Assembly (NCBI GenBank): GCA_022844345.1
Contig: JALHLU010000003.1
Span: 310,001-374,000 of the forward strand
Direction: 5' to 3'
From: Hyphomonadaceae bacterium
GTDB taxonomy: Bacteria > Pseudomonadota > Alphaproteobacteria > Caulobacterales > Hyphomonadaceae
DNA length: 64,000 nucleotides
In this document: in pieces, positions 54,760-64,000 of the stretch
How the letters are laid out: the number at the start of each line of letters is the position of its first letter
Numbering within the stretch: position 1 is the first letter of the stretch
Program-made: the position numbers and the translations under genes
Notes under the pieces: generated by a model
Database searches by the model: none
Seen by the model: the letters and a program-made list of their open reading frames with translations, nothing else
What the model was told of the DNA's origin: nothing

Positions 54760-56544
54760 ATGGAACAGAACGACCAGCGCAACCTCATGCTGGCCCTTGT
54801 CCTGTGTTTTGGCCTGTTCATGGTCTATAACTTCCTTGTGCTGGACCCCCAGCAAAGGGCGCAACAGGCCGCCCGGCAGCAGGCCCAGCAAAACGCCATC
54901 ACCCAATCTAGCGCGCCGACGCCGACCGTCCGGCTGCGCGAAGAGGTCGTGGCCGGGGAGCTCGCAACCGGTGCGCGCGTGGCGCTTGACGCGCCCGCAA
55001 TCGAAGGCTCGATCTCCCTGCTTGGGGCGCGCATCGACGATGTTCAGCTCAAGGGCTTTTACGAGACGATCGACGACAAGGAAGCAAAGAACCCGTCGGG
55101 CGAGATCAAACTGATGGCGCCGGAAGGTACTGAGCGCGCCTTCTACGCCACCGTCGCCTGGACGACGCCCACGACGTCTACGGATAGCGTCGTGTGGACT
55201 CAGACCAGCACGGGGCCGCTCACGACCACCAATCCCCTTACGCTGAGCTATGTGACGCCGCTGGTGAAAATCGACCGCGAGATCACCGTCGATCAGGACT
55301 ATCTCTTCACGGTCAGGGATACCGTCACCAACACGGGCTCGGAGCCTGTGACGCTGACCCAGAAAGCGGTACTGCGTCAGCGCCTGACAAGCGACCTGAT
55401 CAACACGCAGGTGCAGGAACAAGGCGCACACCGCGGCGCGCTTGGCGTCTACGGCGCCGAAAAGAACCAGATGGTCAACTATCATGACCTGAACCAGGGC
55501 AAGGCGGTTGCACGCAATGTGACCGGCGGCTGGAACGCGCTTACGACGAAGTACTGGATGGGCGCCGTGATCCCGGAGCAGGCCGAAGAGGTCCAGATGC
55601 TTGCCGGGAACGAGAAGCTGAACGGCGACACGACGTTTACGGCTGGCTTCTCGCTGATGCCGTATGTCATCGCGCCCGGGGCGTCGATCACGAAGTCCGC
55701 CCGCGTCTTCGCCGGCGCTAAGCGCGTCAACGTGCTCGAACGTTACGAGCATGACCAGAATGCGCCGATCCCGTCTTTCACCGACGCGGTCGACTGGAGC
55801 TTCATGTTCTTCGTCACCAAGCCATTCTTCTGGTTGTTGAAGACATTTGAAGGCTGGTTTGGCGCCTTCGCCCTCGCCATTATCGCCCTGACGGTGGTGG
55901 TGAAGACGGTGTTCTTCCCGCTGCAGTTCAACATGTACAAGTCCATGTCGAAGATGCGGCTGATGCAGCCCGAGCTGAAATCTATCCAGGAGCGTTTCAA
56001 GGCCGACCCGCAGCGCATGCGCCAGGAGCAGGCCAAGCTGATGCAGCGCGAGAAGGTCAATCCGCTGGCGGGCTGCCTGCCGCTGATCCCGACCATGTTC
56101 GTCTTCTACGCGCTGTTCCACGTTCTCAACGTCACGATCGAGATGCGCCATGCGCCTTTCGTGGGCTGGATCCGCGATATGTCTGCGGCCGACCCGACCT
56201 CGATCTTCAACCTGTTCGGCCTGATACCGTGGGAACCACGTTCGGTCCCGCTCATTGGCGGCCTGCTGGGCATCGGCGTCTGGCCGATCCTCTATGGCCT
56301 GACCATGTTTGGCCTGCAGAGCCTGTCGGCCCCGCCGGCTGACAAGATGCAGGCCTCGATCATGAAGTGGATCCCGCTGGTGTTCACTGTGCTGTTCGCG
56401 GGCTTCGCCGCCGGTCTCGTGATCTACTATGTCTGGTCGAACCTGATCTCGATGATCCAGCAGTATATCATCATGCGCCGCACAGGCGTCGAAACCGAAG
56501 TCGACAAGTGGATTGCAAAGCGCTTCAAGAAGAAGCCGGCCTAG
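54760..56544 (+). CDS. yidC: Membrane protein insertase YidC
   Basis: YidC inserts proteins into the inner membrane alone or with Sec. The 594-residue Gram-negative form has the first helix (LMLALVLCFGLFMVYNFLVLD), a large periplasmic beta domain, then the conserved core with KPFFWLLKTFEGWFGAFALAII, the cytoplasmic loop (KSMSKMRLMQPELKSIQERF), and later helices PTMFVFYALFHVLN and PLVFTVLFAGFAAGLVIYY. It ends in a basic tail, KRFKKKPA. ATG 54760 follows rnpA closely. Confidence 0.97.
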   Translation: MEQNDQRNLMLALVLCFGLFMVYNFLVLDPQQRAQQAARQQAQQNAITQSSAPTPTVRLREEVVAGELATGARVALDAPAIEGSISLLGARIDDVQLKGFYETIDDKEAKNPSGEIKLMAPEGTERAFYATVAWTTPTTSTDSVVWTQTSTGPLTTTNPLTLSYVTPLVKIDREITVDQDYLFTVRDTVTNTGSEPVTLTQKAVLRQRLTSDLINTQVQEQGAHRGALGVYGAEKNQMVNYHDLNQGKAVARNVTGGWNALTTKYWMGAVIPEQAEEVQMLAGNEKLNGDTTFTAGFSLMPYVIAPGASITKSARVFAGAKRVNVLERYEHDQNAPIPSFTDAVDWSFMFFVTKPFFWLLKTFEGWFGAFALAIIALTVVVKTVFFPLQFNMYKSMSKMRLMQPELKSIQERFKADPQRMRQEQAKLMQREKVNPLAGCLPLIPTMFVFYALFHVLNVTIEMRHAPFVGWIRDMSAADPTSIFNLFGLIPWEPRSVPLIGGLLGIGVWPILYGLTMFGLQSLSAPPADKMQASIMKWIPLVFTVLFAGFAAGLVIYYVWSNLISMIQQYIIMRRTGVETEVDKWIAKRFKKKPA

Positions 56545-56595
56545 GCGTCCGACCGCAAGCCCGCATGCTTGGAGACGCAACATCGCGACTCCTGC

Positions 56596-56672
56596 GGATG
56601 AGGGGTGCAGGACGAACGGCGGGTGACCCCTCATCCTGAGAAGAGCCCGCCGGGCTCGTCTCGAAGGACGCG
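56596..56672. repeat. Palindromic intergenic element between yidC and engB
   Basis: An 11-bp inverted repeat (GGATGAGGGGT at 56596-56606 and its complement at 56626-56636) is followed by a 15-bp palindrome GAGCCCGCCGGGCTC (56643-56657) and then CTCGAAGGACG. The motif 'CCTCATCCTGAG...CTCGAAGGA' resembles dispersed intergenic repeats of alphaproteobacteria. A mildly variable form may occur elsewhere in this genome. It may also act as a terminator after yidC. Confidence 0.6.
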
Positions 56673-56675
56673 GGC

Positions 56676-57335
56676 GTGCTCATGGACCGGCAGGCGATGA
56701 CCAACTTCACCCCTGACGAGATCGAAGCGGGCCGCAAGCTGTTCGCGGGCAATGTCGCCTTCGTCAAAGGCGTCGTCGCGATCAAGGGCCTGCCTGAGCC
56801 GGACCGGCCCGAGATCGCCTTTGCCGGCCGCTCCAATGTCGGCAAGTCCAGCCTGATCAACGCGCTGTGCAACCGCAAGAATCTCGCGCGCGCCTCGAAC
56901 ACGCCGGGCCGCACGCAAGAGATCAACTTCTTCGACCTCGCCGACGGCAAGTTCTACATCGTCGACCTGCCCGGCTATGGCTTTGCCGAGGCGCCGAAAA
57001 AGAATGTCGACGTCTGGAGCAAGCTCAACCTCGACTACCTGCGCAAACGCCCGACCCTGCTTCGCGTGTTCGCGCTGATAGACGCCCGCCGCGGCGTGGG
57101 CGAAGTCGATCTTGGCGTCATGAAGCAGCTCGACAGCAATGCCGTGCAGTACCAGGTCGTGCTGACCAAGTCCGACAAGATCAAGAAGGCCGAACTCGCC
57201 GATCTCATCGAAACGACCAAGGCCGTATTGATGAAGCAGCCGGCCGCCCACCCGCACGTGATCGCCACATCAAGCGAGAAGGGCCTCGGCCTGCCCGAAC
57301 TTCGCGCCACGATTCTGTCGCTCGCCCAAGGCTGA
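56676..57335 (+). CDS. engB: Ribosome biogenesis GTPase EngB (YsxC/YihA)
   Basis: The 219-residue GTPase acts in large-subunit assembly. It has G1 GRSNVGKSSLINAL, G2 region TPGRTQEINFF, G3 DLPGYGFA, G4 TKSDKIKKAE and G5 SSEKGLG. Possible starts are GTG 56676, ATG 56682 or ATG 56697; none has a strong ribosome-binding site, so the N-terminus is approximate. Confidence 0.93.
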   Translation: MLMDRQAMTNFTPDEIEAGRKLFAGNVAFVKGVVAIKGLPEPDRPEIAFAGRSNVGKSSLINALCNRKNLARASNTPGRTQEINFFDLADGKFYIVDLPGYGFAEAPKKNVDVWSKLNLDYLRKRPTLLRVFALIDARRGVGEVDLGVMKQLDSNAVQYQVVLTKSDKIKKAELADLIETTKAVLMKQPAAHPHVIATSSEKGLGLPELRATILSLAQG

Positions 57336-57481
57336 CGCACGCGCGTCACGAAAATTTCTCATAGCGCTGGTCGGCGGGCCGGTTCCTCGTGCGTCCTACT
57401 GGACAGGGGCGGCCCGAGGCCCCAAATCGCAACTGGCCGCACAAGAGCCACAACAACCCTATGCTGGGGGACCTCCGCCGC

Positions 57482-58408
57482 ATGCCACCCGTTCTGTCGA
57501 TCCGGGGCCTCAGCAAGTCCTACAAGGGCGGGCTTCAGGCCCTGAAGCACATAGATCTCGATATCGACAAAGGCGAGATTTTCGCCCTGCTCGGCCCCAA
57601 CGGCGCAGGCAAGTCCACGCTGATCAACGCCGTCTGCGGCATTGTCACGCCAACCACCGGAACCATCCTCATCAACGGGCTTGATGCGCAGAAAGAGTTT
57701 CGCGCCGCGCGCAGCGTCATCGGCCTCGTTCCCCAGGAAATGCACATCGACATGTTCGAGACGGTGTGGGCAGTGACCAATTATTCGCGTGGCCTGTTCG
57801 GTCTGCCGCCCAACCACGCCCATGTTGAAAAAGTGCTGAGGGACCTCTCCCTCTGGGAGAAGAAGGACACGAAGCTCATGGCGCTGTCCGGCGGCATGAA
57901 GCGTCGCGTGCTGATCGCCAAAGCGCTGAGCCACGAGCCAGAAATCCTGTTCCTCGATGAGCCGACGGCTGGCGTCGACGTTGAGCTGCGGCGCGATATG
58001 TGGGCCCTCGTGCGCACGATGCGCGAGCGCGGCGTCACCATTATCCTCACAACTCACTACATCGAGGAGGCCGAGGAAATGGCTGACCGCGTGGGCGTCA
58101 TATCCAAGGGCGAACTCATCGTCGTCGAGGAGAAGACGGCGTTGATGAAAAAGCTTGGCAAGAAGAAAGTTTCATTCGACCTGGTGGAGCCGCTCGGGGC
58201 GCTGCCCGGCACGCTCAAGGACTGGGACCTTGCCCTACGCGATGAAGGCCGCAAGCTCGACTACACGTTTGATACAACCGCAGATCGCACCGGCGTCGCC
58301 TCGCTGATCCGGCGCATGAGCGAAACGGGAATCCAGTTCAAGGACCTTGATACGAAATCGTCCTCCCTTGAGGACATCTTCGTCAGCCTTGTGCACGGCA
58401 AGGATTGA
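57482..58408 (+). CDS. ABC transporter ATP-binding protein (YadG-like)
   Basis: The 308-residue ATPase has Walker [11 protein letters not shown]-loop LVPQE, the signature [15 protein letters not shown], Walker [14 protein letters not shown] and switch His TTHY. The C-terminal extension is as in ABC-2/YadG exporters. The permease gene lies 820 bp downstream, separated by a methyltransferase gene. ATG 57482 starts the typical [17 protein letters not shown]; the longer frame adds non-conserved residues. Confidence 0.93.
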   Translation: MPPVLSIRGLSKSYKGGLQALKHIDLDIDKGEIFALLGPNGAGKSTLINAVCGIVTPTTGTILINGLDAQKEFRAARSVIGLVPQEMHIDMFETVWAVTNYSRGLFGLPPNHAHVEKVLRDLSLWEKKDTKLMALSGGMKRRVLIAKALSHEPEILFLDEPTAGVDVELRRDMWALVRTMRERGVTIILTTHYIEEAEEMADRVGVISKGELIVVEEKTALMKKLGKKKVSFDLVEPLGALPGTLKDWDLALRDEGRKLDYTFDTTADRTGVASLIRRMSETGIQFKDLDTKSSSLEDIFVSLVHGKD

Positions 58409-58411
58409 GCG

Positions 58412-59218
58412 ATGAGCGCGCGGCTGGCACCCAGGGCATCGCCGCTCCGCGCTTTCGCCCGCAGCACAGGCCTGCTGGGCGTGTATTTCCGCCTGTCGGA
58501 GATGCGTCGCGCCCTGTCTTCGGCAAGACCGCCAGCCGTCGCGGATGATGGAAAACCCCTGCCGGGCCGCCTTGCGATGATGCGCATCGGCGGCACCGCC
58601 GACTGGAAATTCTTCTATGAGCGCGGCCAGGCCACAGCCAGTACGCTGGTCGAGGCGGCGCGCAGCGCTGGGGCCGACCCAGCATCCTGGCGGCGTGTGC
58701 TCGACTGGGGCTGCGGCTGCGGCCGTATCGCGCGCCACATGCCTACCCATACGCCCGCGACGATCATCGGCCGCGATATTGACGCCTATACAGTCAAATG
58801 GTGCACTGAAAATCTGGATGGCGATTTCAGGGTAAGCTCGCTTGCCCCGCCGCTCGACCTGCCTGACGCCAGCATTGATTTCGTCTACGGATTCTCAGTC
58901 CTGACGCACCTTTCCGCGCCGATGCAGGCCGCCTGGTTTGCTGAACTCGGTCGCATCCTGAAGCCCGGCGCGCTTGCTGCGCTGACCTTTCACGATCGCC
59001 AGCACCCCGCGATGGCGTGGGTCGAATTCAGAAGCGACCAGGACGGCGTCTCGCTCACCGAGAAGACCCTCGAAGGATCGAATCTTGTCGCAGCTTTCCA
59101 GGACATCGAGACGATCGAACGCGCCGCCGCGCCATGGTTCACACTTATCGGCAACATGCCGTACGATATGACCGCCTTTGAGCAATCGCTGGCGGTCCTG
59201 CAACGCAATCAGGATTAG
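58412..59218 (+). CDS. Class I SAM-dependent methyltransferase
   Basis: The 268-residue protein has motif I VLDWGCGCGRIARHM, an acidic turn IGRDIDAYTVKWCTENL, and motif IV-like region LPDASIDFVYGFSVLTHLSAPMQAAWFAELGRILKPGALA, as in Methyltransf_11/25 enzymes. It starts 3 bp after the ABC ATPase stop and lies 12 bp before the permease, so all three are one operon. It may modify the exported molecule; the substrate is unknown. Confidence 0.88.
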   Translation: MSARLAPRASPLRAFARSTGLLGVYFRLSEMRRALSSARPPAVADDGKPLPGRLAMMRIGGTADWKFFYERGQATASTLVEAARSAGADPASWRRVLDWGCGCGRIARHMPTHTPATIIGRDIDAYTVKWCTENLDGDFRVSSLAPPLDLPDASIDFVYGFSVLTHLSAPMQAAWFAELGRILKPGALAALTFHDRQHPAMAWVEFRSDQDGVSLTEKTLEGSNLVAAFQDIETIERAAAPWFTLIGNMPYDMTAFEQSLAVLQRNQD

Positions 59219-59230
59219 GAGAAGCACGCC

Positions 59231-60064
59231 ATGAAGGACGCTTCCGCAACGCTTGGGACCGCTTCGGCGCGCAAGGCGATTTCAAGCAGCGCCCTCAGCT
59301 TCAACGGCCATAGCATCTGGGCAATGTACCGCTTCCAGATGGTGCGCTTCTTTCGCACGATCGGCGAAAGCCTCGCTACGCCGGTGATTACGACTGCGCT
59401 CTACTTCGTGGTGTTCGGTTCCGCCATTGGCAGCCGCATGGCGCCCGTTGTGCCGGGCCTCGATTACGGCTCGTTCCTGGTGCCGGGCCTGATCATGCTG
59501 TCGATCTTCACCAACTCGATCTTCAACGCGAGTTTCGGCATCTATTTCCCGAAATTCACAGGCACGATCTACGAACTTCTCTCCGCGCCCGTCTCATACC
59601 TCGAAATTGTCATCGCGTTCGTGGGCGCAGCGGCGACCAAGTCGGTGATCCTTGGCCTCGTCATCCTCGCCACCGCCTACCTGTTCGTTCCGGTGCAGAT
59701 CCTCCACCCGGTCGAGATGGTGGTGTTCCTCGTCCTGGTGTCGTTCGCCTTCAGCCTGTTCGGCTTCATCATTGGCATCTGGGCGGAAAGCTTCGAGCAG
59801 CTCAACTTCATCCCGATGCTCATTGTCACGCCCCTCACCTTCCTCGGCGGCGCGTTCTACACGATCGACATGCTGCCGAAGGACTGGCAGGGCATCGCCC
59901 AGCTGAACCCGGTGGTCCACCTGATCTCAGGCTATCGCTGGGCCTTCTTCGGGCTTGAGGGCGACAATGTCGCGATCAGCCTGGGCGTTACGTTCGCCTT
60001 CATCCTGATCCTGCTGGGGATCGTCGCCTGGATTTTCAGGACCGGCTACCGCCTGCGGAGCTAG
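59231..60064 (+). CDS. ABC-2 type transporter permease (YadH-like)
   Basis: The 277-residue protein has six helices and the ABC-2 membrane block LDYGSFLVPGLIMLSIFTNSIFNASFGIYFPKF. The C-terminal PLTFLGGAFYTIDMLP and LNPVVHLISGYRWAFFGLEG follow, the pattern of YadH/NodJ-like permeases. It pairs with the ATPase encoded 820 bp upstream to form an exporter. GGAG precedes the ATG at 59231. Confidence 0.92.
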   Translation: MKDASATLGTASARKAISSSALSFNGHSIWAMYRFQMVRFFRTIGESLATPVITTALYFVVFGSAIGSRMAPVVPGLDYGSFLVPGLIMLSIFTNSIFNASFGIYFPKFTGTIYELLSAPVSYLEIVIAFVGAAATKSVILGLVILATAYLFVPVQILHPVEMVVFLVLVSFAFSLFGFIIGIWAESFEQLNFIPMLIVTPLTFLGGAFYTIDMLPKDWQGIAQLNPVVHLISGYRWAFFGLEGDNVAISLGVTFAFILILLGIVAWIFRTGYRLRS

Positions 60065-60130
60065 AGGGCCGCGGCGAGATCAACAGGGCTCCCCCTTCAT
60101 CCCTGGGCCAAAACCCTGTAGATCGCCGCC

Positions 60131-61057
60131 ATGACCGATACTGAACTCGCCGCGATCAATGCCCTGCAGGCCAGCGACGCCTTTTCGACGGCGCGTACGC
60201 TGTCGGAGGCGCTGCCCTATCTACAGCGCTACGATAACAAGACGGTGGTCATCAAATACGGCGGCCACGCCATGGAAAATGGCGAACTGGCGCATCTGTT
60301 CGCCAAGGACGTGGTGCTGCTCAAGCTGCTGGGGATCCACCCCGTGGTCGTCCACGGCGGCGGGCCGCAGATCGGCCGCATGCTCGACAAGCTGGGCATC
60401 GTGTCGCGTTTCGAGGATGGCCTCAGGGTCACGGACGCCGCCTCGATGGAGATCGTCGAGATGGTGCTGGCCGGCTCGATCAACAAATCCATCGTCCGGG
60501 CGATCAACGCAGCCGGCGGCAAGGCGGTCGGCCTCGCCGGGTCCGACGCAAACCTGATCACGGCGACAAAGGCTACGAAGACCAAGAGGGACCCTGATTC
60601 GAACATCGAACGGGTGGTCGACCTTGGTTTCGTTGGCGAACCGGACAAGGTCGACCCCTCGGTCCTCAACGCCCTGGCCCGCCAGGCGGAAGACGACTTC
60701 ATCCCGGTCGTTGCGCCCGTTGGCGTCGGACCAGAGGGGCAGAGCTTCAATATCAACGCAGATACAGCCGCAGGCGCAGTAGCCGGCGCCCTCAAGGCCA
60801 AGCGGGTGCTGTTCCTGACCGACGTCACCGGCGTGCTCGATAAATCGGGCAATCTCATCAAACAGTTGACCGTTTCGGAAGCGCGTGGACTGATTGCTGA
60901 TGGCACCGCCAAGGGCGGTATGATTCCCAAGCTTGAAACGGCTATCCAAGCGGTGGAAAAGGGAGTCGAGGCGGCCGTCATCCTGGACGGCCGGAAGCCT
61001 CACGCCCTTCTGATGGAGCTATTCACCGAACATGGCGCGGGAACGCTGGTTTGCTAG
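60131..61057 (+). CDS. argB: Acetylglutamate kinase
   Basis: ArgB phosphorylates N-acetylglutamate in arginine synthesis. The 308-residue protein has [22 protein letters not shown], the acetylglutamate-binding region [22 protein letters not shown], and the ATP-side segment [11 protein letters not shown] with [11 protein letters not shown]. The N-terminal extension and the basic residues are consistent with an arginine-regulated type, which I cannot confirm by eye. Its end overlaps the DUF1036 gene start by 26 bp. Confidence 0.96.
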   Translation: MTDTELAAINALQASDAFSTARTLSEALPYLQRYDNKTVVIKYGGHAMENGELAHLFAKDVVLLKLLGIHPVVVHGGGPQIGRMLDKLGIVSRFEDGLRVTDAASMEIVEMVLAGSINKSIVRAINAAGGKAVGLAGSDANLITATKATKTKRDPDSNIERVVDLGFVGEPDKVDPSVLNALARQAEDDFIPVVAPVGVGPEGQSFNINADTAAGAVAGALKAKRVLFLTDVTGVLDKSGNLIKQLTVSEARGLIADGTAKGGMIPKLETAIQAVEKGVEAAVILDGRKPHALLMELFTEHGAGTLVC

Positions 61058-62078
61058 GAGTCTGCTGAAGCTGGCCGCATTGGCCACGTTTCTCGGCGTC
61101 CTTGTAATCCCCTCCTCCGCCCAGGGCGGACAGAATGGCTGGCGGCTGTGCAACCGGACCAGCTACGTCATCGAGGCGGCGACCGGCCGTCCGGAGGCCG
61201 ACGATGTCATCGTCGAAGGCTGGACGCGGCTAAGGCCAGGCGATTGCGAGATCGCGGTGGAGGGCCCAATCCAGGACGGCGCGCACTTCGTCTATGCCCG
61301 TTCATCCAAGGCGCATCGCGGAGGCCAGAGCTGGTCCGGCAAGACACCGTTGTGCGTCGACGTCGCCGGCTCCTTCGCCATCGAGAATCCGTCCTCGTGT
61401 GAATCGATGGGCCTGGAAGAACGGGGGTTTGTCGCTGTCCGCTTCGAGGGCGGTGGCGGCGGCACCATGACCTTCACCGAGACCGAGCTTTACAACAAGG
61501 GATCCCAGTCGCCCCAGAACGCCGGCATCCAACGCCTGCTGAACGACGCCGGCATCTTCCAGGATGTGGTCGACGGCATCCTGGGCCGCGAAAGCCGCGC
61601 AGCCATCGCAGCCTTCCTCGCGGAACAGAAATTGCCCTCGACGGCGCCCATCCAGAGGATCATCGACGAACTTGAGAGCGTCGCCAACCGCCGCGCACGG
61701 CAGGTGGGGATGGAGCTTTGCAACCGCACCGGCAACCGCATCCTCGCCGCCATGGCGCGCAGCCGCCCCGACGGGCTGGAATCGCGCGGTTGGTGGATGC
61801 TGGATGCAAACCAGTGCGTGCGCGCCGTGGACGAAAACCTGATCACCGCGCCCCACTATGTGTTTGCCGAGATGTGGACAGAAGACGGTGTCCGGACGCT
61901 GACAGGCGCCGCCACCGTGTTTTGCACGTCGCGCTCGCAATTCGCGATTCTGGGAAACGAGAGCTGCGAAGCGCGCCGCTACCGGCCGGAGCGGTTCGTC
62001 GAAACCGCCCCGCCAGAGGACGGCAAACTGGTCTACGAATTCTTCGATAGCGCGTTTGGCCAAGCCAAGGCGCCCTGA
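61032..62078 (+). CDS. Secreted protein with two DUF1036 domains
   Basis: The 348-residue protein has a signal peptide ([23 protein letters not shown]) and two repeats of a DUF1036-like domain (about 35-123 and 226-312). Both start with LCNRT and hold paired Cys. Between them lies a peptidoglycan-binding-like helical segment ([20 protein letters not shown] then [14 protein letters not shown]). DUF1036 is of unknown function. The duplication within one chain is clear. The ATG is inside argB (26-bp overlap), so translation is coupled. Confidence 0.8.
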   Translation: MARERWFARSLLKLAALATFLGVLVIPSSAQGGQNGWRLCNRTSYVIEAATGRPEADDVIVEGWTRLRPGDCEIAVEGPIQDGAHFVYARSSKAHRGGQSWSGKTPLCVDVAGSFAIENPSSCESMGLEERGFVAVRFEGGGGGTMTFTETELYNKGSQSPQNAGIQRLLNDAGIFQDVVDGILGRESRAAIAAFLAEQKLPSTAPIQRIIDELESVANRRARQVGMELCNRTGNRILAAMARSRPDGLESRGWWMLDANQCVRAVDENLITAPHYVFAEMWTEDGVRTLTGAATVFCTSRSQFAILGNESCEARRYRPERFVETAPPEDGKLVYEFFDSAFGQAKAP

Positions 62079-62208
62079 CGACCTTGATTCCCCAGTGGAG
62101 GCCGGCCCCGCTCGCCCCCTGCGGGCGCGGCGCGTGGCCACACGGAATCCGTTTGGCTCTGGGGTCAGGACAAGGTAATCCCGCCGTGCATTAGTCGGGA
62201 GAGCAGCC

Positions 62209-63060
62209 ATGTCGGATACGGGGCTGGAAGCGACCATCAACGCGGCGTGGGAAGAACGCACCTCCCTCTCGGCCGGCACGCAGGGGCCCGTGCGCGACGC
62301 CGTCGAGGAAGCGCTGGCCGCGCTCGATTCCGGCGCAATGCGTGTCGCCCAGAAGGATGCCTCGGGCGCCTGGAGCGTCAATCAGTGGCTGAAGAAGGCT
62401 GTGCTGCTGTCCTTCCGTCTCAATCCAAACCGGTCGATGGGCCTCCCAGGCCAGCAGCCAGGTCCCTACTACGACAAGGTACCGACCAAATTCGAAAGCT
62501 GGACAGACGCACAGTTCTCAGCCGCTGGTTTTCGCGCAGTTCCCGGCGCCATCGTTCGCCGCGGCGCATTCGTCGCGAAGGACGCGGTGCTGATGCCCTC
62601 CTTCGTCAATATTGGCGCTTATGTCGGCGAAGGCACGATGGTGGACACCTGGACCACAGTCGGCTCATGCGCCCAGATCGGCAAGCATTGCCACCTCTCC
62701 GGTGGCGTCGGCATCGGCGGCGTGCTGGAACCGCTGCAGGCCAACCCGGTTATCATCGAGGACAACTGCTTCGTCGGCGCCCGCTCCGAAGTCGCTGAAG
62801 GCGTCATCGTGCGCGAGGGCTCCGTCATCGGAATGGGCGTCTATCTCGGCCAGTCCACCCCGATCGTGAACCGCGCAACGGGCGAAACGCTGTACGGCGA
62901 AGTGCCGCCCTACTCCGTCGTCGTCGCCGGCAACCGCCCGGGCTCGCAGCCCATGCCCGGCCAGAACTGGACGCCTTCGCTCTACTGCGCGGTGATCGTG
63001 AAGCAGGTCGACGCCGGCACGCGCTCCAAGACCTCGGTCAACGAACTGTTGCGCGCATGA
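62209..63060 (+). CDS. dapD: 2,3,4,5-tetrahydropyridine-2,6-dicarboxylate N-succinyltransferase
   Basis: DapD succinylates tetrahydrodipicolinate in the lysine/diaminopimelate pathway. The 283-residue protein has the N-terminal helical part, then the hexapeptide-repeat left-handed beta helix ([35 protein letters not shown]) and the C-terminal [14 protein letters not shown] region, all diagnostic. GGAGAG lies upstream of ATG 62209. The next gene overlaps its stop by 4 bp. Confidence 0.96.
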   Translation: MSDTGLEATINAAWEERTSLSAGTQGPVRDAVEEALAALDSGAMRVAQKDASGAWSVNQWLKKAVLLSFRLNPNRSMGLPGQQPGPYYDKVPTKFESWTDAQFSAAGFRAVPGAIVRRGAFVAKDAVLMPSFVNIGAYVGEGTMVDTWTTVGSCAQIGKHCHLSGGVGIGGVLEPLQANPVIIEDNCFVGARSEVAEGVIVREGSVIGMGVYLGQSTPIVNRATGETLYGEVPPYSVVVAGNRPGSQPMPGQNWTPSLYCAVIVKQVDAGTRSKTSVNELLRA

Positions 63061-63524
63061 TGGCCACGATGCTCAAGAAATCCGCCTCCAAGAAGTCTGC
63101 CGCGAAGCAGGCCTCTCCTTCGGCGGCTGCCGGCTATTCCGGAAAGAGCCTGATCCAGAAGCTGGGCCTCAAGGACGGCGACAAGGCGATCGTGATTGCC
63201 CCGCCCGCAAACTATGCAAAACTCACCAGCGGAGCCGCCATCGGCCAGCGAAACGCCGCCCCGGCCGCCGGCGCATTCGATTTCATCCACTTGTTCGCGC
63301 CGGACGCCGCAACGCTCGCCGTCAAGCTGCGCAAGCTTGAGCCGCGCCTGGCCGATGGCGGCATGCTGTGGGTGTCCTGGCCCAAGAAATCCTCGAAGCT
63401 CTTTCGCGATCTCACCGAGGATGGCATCCGAACCGCCTGCCTTCCGATGGGCCTTGTCGATGTGAAGGTCTGCGCAGTCGATGCCGACTGGTCCGGCCTC
63501 AAGTTGATGCGCCGCAAGGCATGA
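63057..63524 (+). CDS. DUF3052-family protein
   Basis: The 155-residue protein has a Lys/Ser/Ala-rich N-terminal tail, then [93 protein letters not shown]. These are the blocks of the DUF3052 family, whose function is unknown. It overlaps dapD and the following methyltransferase by 4 bp each, a tight operon. Confidence 0.87.
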   Translation: MMATMLKKSASKKSAAKQASPSAAAGYSGKSLIQKLGLKDGDKAIVIAPPANYAKLTSGAAIGQRNAAPAAGAFDFIHLFAPDAATLAVKLRKLEPRLADGGMLWVSWPKKSSKLFRDLTEDGIRTACLPMGLVDVKVCAVDADWSGLKLMRRKA

Positions 63525-64000
63525 TCATACGCGTCGCGGCGGCCGATGATCTTCGTCTCGCTCCCTATCGCGCCCTAAAGGACAACGAGATCGCCCGCGG
63601 CGCCGACGGTTTCATCGTCGAAGGCGCAATCGCGCTCGAGCGCCTGATCCAGGCCGGCCGGTTTCCGCTCATTTCCCTCTTCCTGTCCGAAATCGCCGCC
63701 GAACGCCTGGCCCCGCTGCTCGCCCGAGTTGATCCCGCTGTTCCGATTTATGTCGCGCCTCAGCCTGCGATGGATGACGTTGTCGGCTACAATATCCATC
63801 GCGGCGTCCTTGCGCTTGCCGGACGCCAACCCGTTCACGACGCAGCACAGCTGCTGGGACAGCACGGTGGTACACCGCTCACCGTGCTCGTGCTGATCGG
63901 CCTTTCCAACCACGACAATGTCGGCGCTTGCTTTCGGAATGCCGCCGCGCTCGGCGCAGACCTTGTCCTGCTGGACGCAACCAGCTGTGATCCGCTTTAC
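63521..64000 (+). CDS. TrmH/SpoU-family RNA methyltransferase (partial, C-terminus off right edge)
   Basis: The first 160 residues of a SPOUT methyltransferase are present. An N-terminal substrate-binding part carries GFIVEGAIALERLIQAGRFPLISLFLSE, and SpoU motif 1 is seen in GLSNHDNVGACFRNAAALGADLVLLD. It resembles RlmB/TrmH-type 2'-O-methyltransferases of rRNA or tRNA; the target cannot be told. ATG 63521 overlaps the stop of the DUF3052 gene (ATGA). The catalytic motifs 2 and 3 lie beyond the window. Confidence 0.88.
   Translation, partial: MIIRVAAADDLRLAPYRALKDNEIARGADGFIVEGAIALERLIQAGRFPLISLFLSEIAAERLAPLLARVDPAVPIYVAPQPAMDDVVGYNIHRGVLALAGRQPVHDAAQLLGQHGGTPLTVLVLIGLSNHDNVGACFRNAAALGADLVLLDATSCDPLY

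Noticed and set aside
54694-56634. 646-codon minus-strand frame opposite yidC
   Set aside because: YidC is unmistakable on the plus strand; the antisense frame is rich in His, Arg and Asp without any domain.

Overview
The window is chromosomal DNA from a GC-rich alphaproteobacterium, most likely from the Caulobacterales (Hyphomonadaceae/Caulobacteraceae type). The clade is inferred from ChpT-type phosphotransferase, CheY and CheR genes side by side, a TIGR02301-type secreted protein, the YdbH/YnbE/YdbL set, clustered GANTC sites upstream of chpT, and the rpmH-rnpA-yidC-engB-argB-dapD run. I see no insertion sequences, integrases, prophage or CRISPR array. Three tRNA genes are present: CAT anticodon at 18223, Leu-TAA at 31059, Arg-ACG at 48595.

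Layout. 1-1120: start of a His/Glu-rich TonB receptor (ZnuD-like) behind a Zur-like palindrome. 1275-1928: pgsA. 2201-9099: a tight five-gene minus-strand operon that is the most unusual locus here. It encodes a three-helix membrane protein, an SPFH scaffold with a charged coiled coil and C-terminal zinc ribbon, a zinc-ribbon/FHA-like adaptor, and two duplicated zinc-ribbon Ser/Thr kinases, one fused to DUF805 and one to a beta-rich C-terminal domain. 9546-13498: valine catabolism (mmsB, mmsA) around two poorly known genes. 13590-17687: a HAD phosphatase, an LPMO-like secreted protein and glutathione-dependent formaldehyde oxidation (frmA, fghA). 17810-25725: H-NS-like protein, tRNA, an LhgO-like oxidase, hemerythrin, SemiSWEET, and a giant indolepyruvate:ferredoxin oxidoreductase divergent from an Lrp regulator.

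25793-31629: two glycosyltransferases (GT2 and ArnT-like GT39), molybdenum cofactor genes moaC and moeA, tRNA-Leu and a TIGR02301 protein. 31710-36250: a hybrid histidine kinase, then a signalling operon (CheW remnant, CheY-like, cheR) and chpT. 36471-40433: the ydbH-ynbE-ydbL envelope-lipid operon. 40586-52379: an M23 peptidase, several secreted or lipoprotein genes, an M28-like protein lacking the usual metal motif, an EF-G-like GTPase preceded by a terminator/attenuator, a 2OG-Fe(II) oxygenase, a P1 peptidase, gamma-glutamyltransferase and a DUF4142 lipoprotein. 52453-64000: a sensor kinase, then the housekeeping run rpmH, rnpA, yidC, engB, an ABC exporter split by a methyltransferase gene, argB, a duplicated DUF1036 protein, dapD, a DUF3052 protein and a TrmH-family methyltransferase cut by the right edge.

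Many true starts lie inside longer open frames or use GTG/TTG. Where I moved a start, the entry says why. All functional statements are from motif recognition by eye; no database search was possible.
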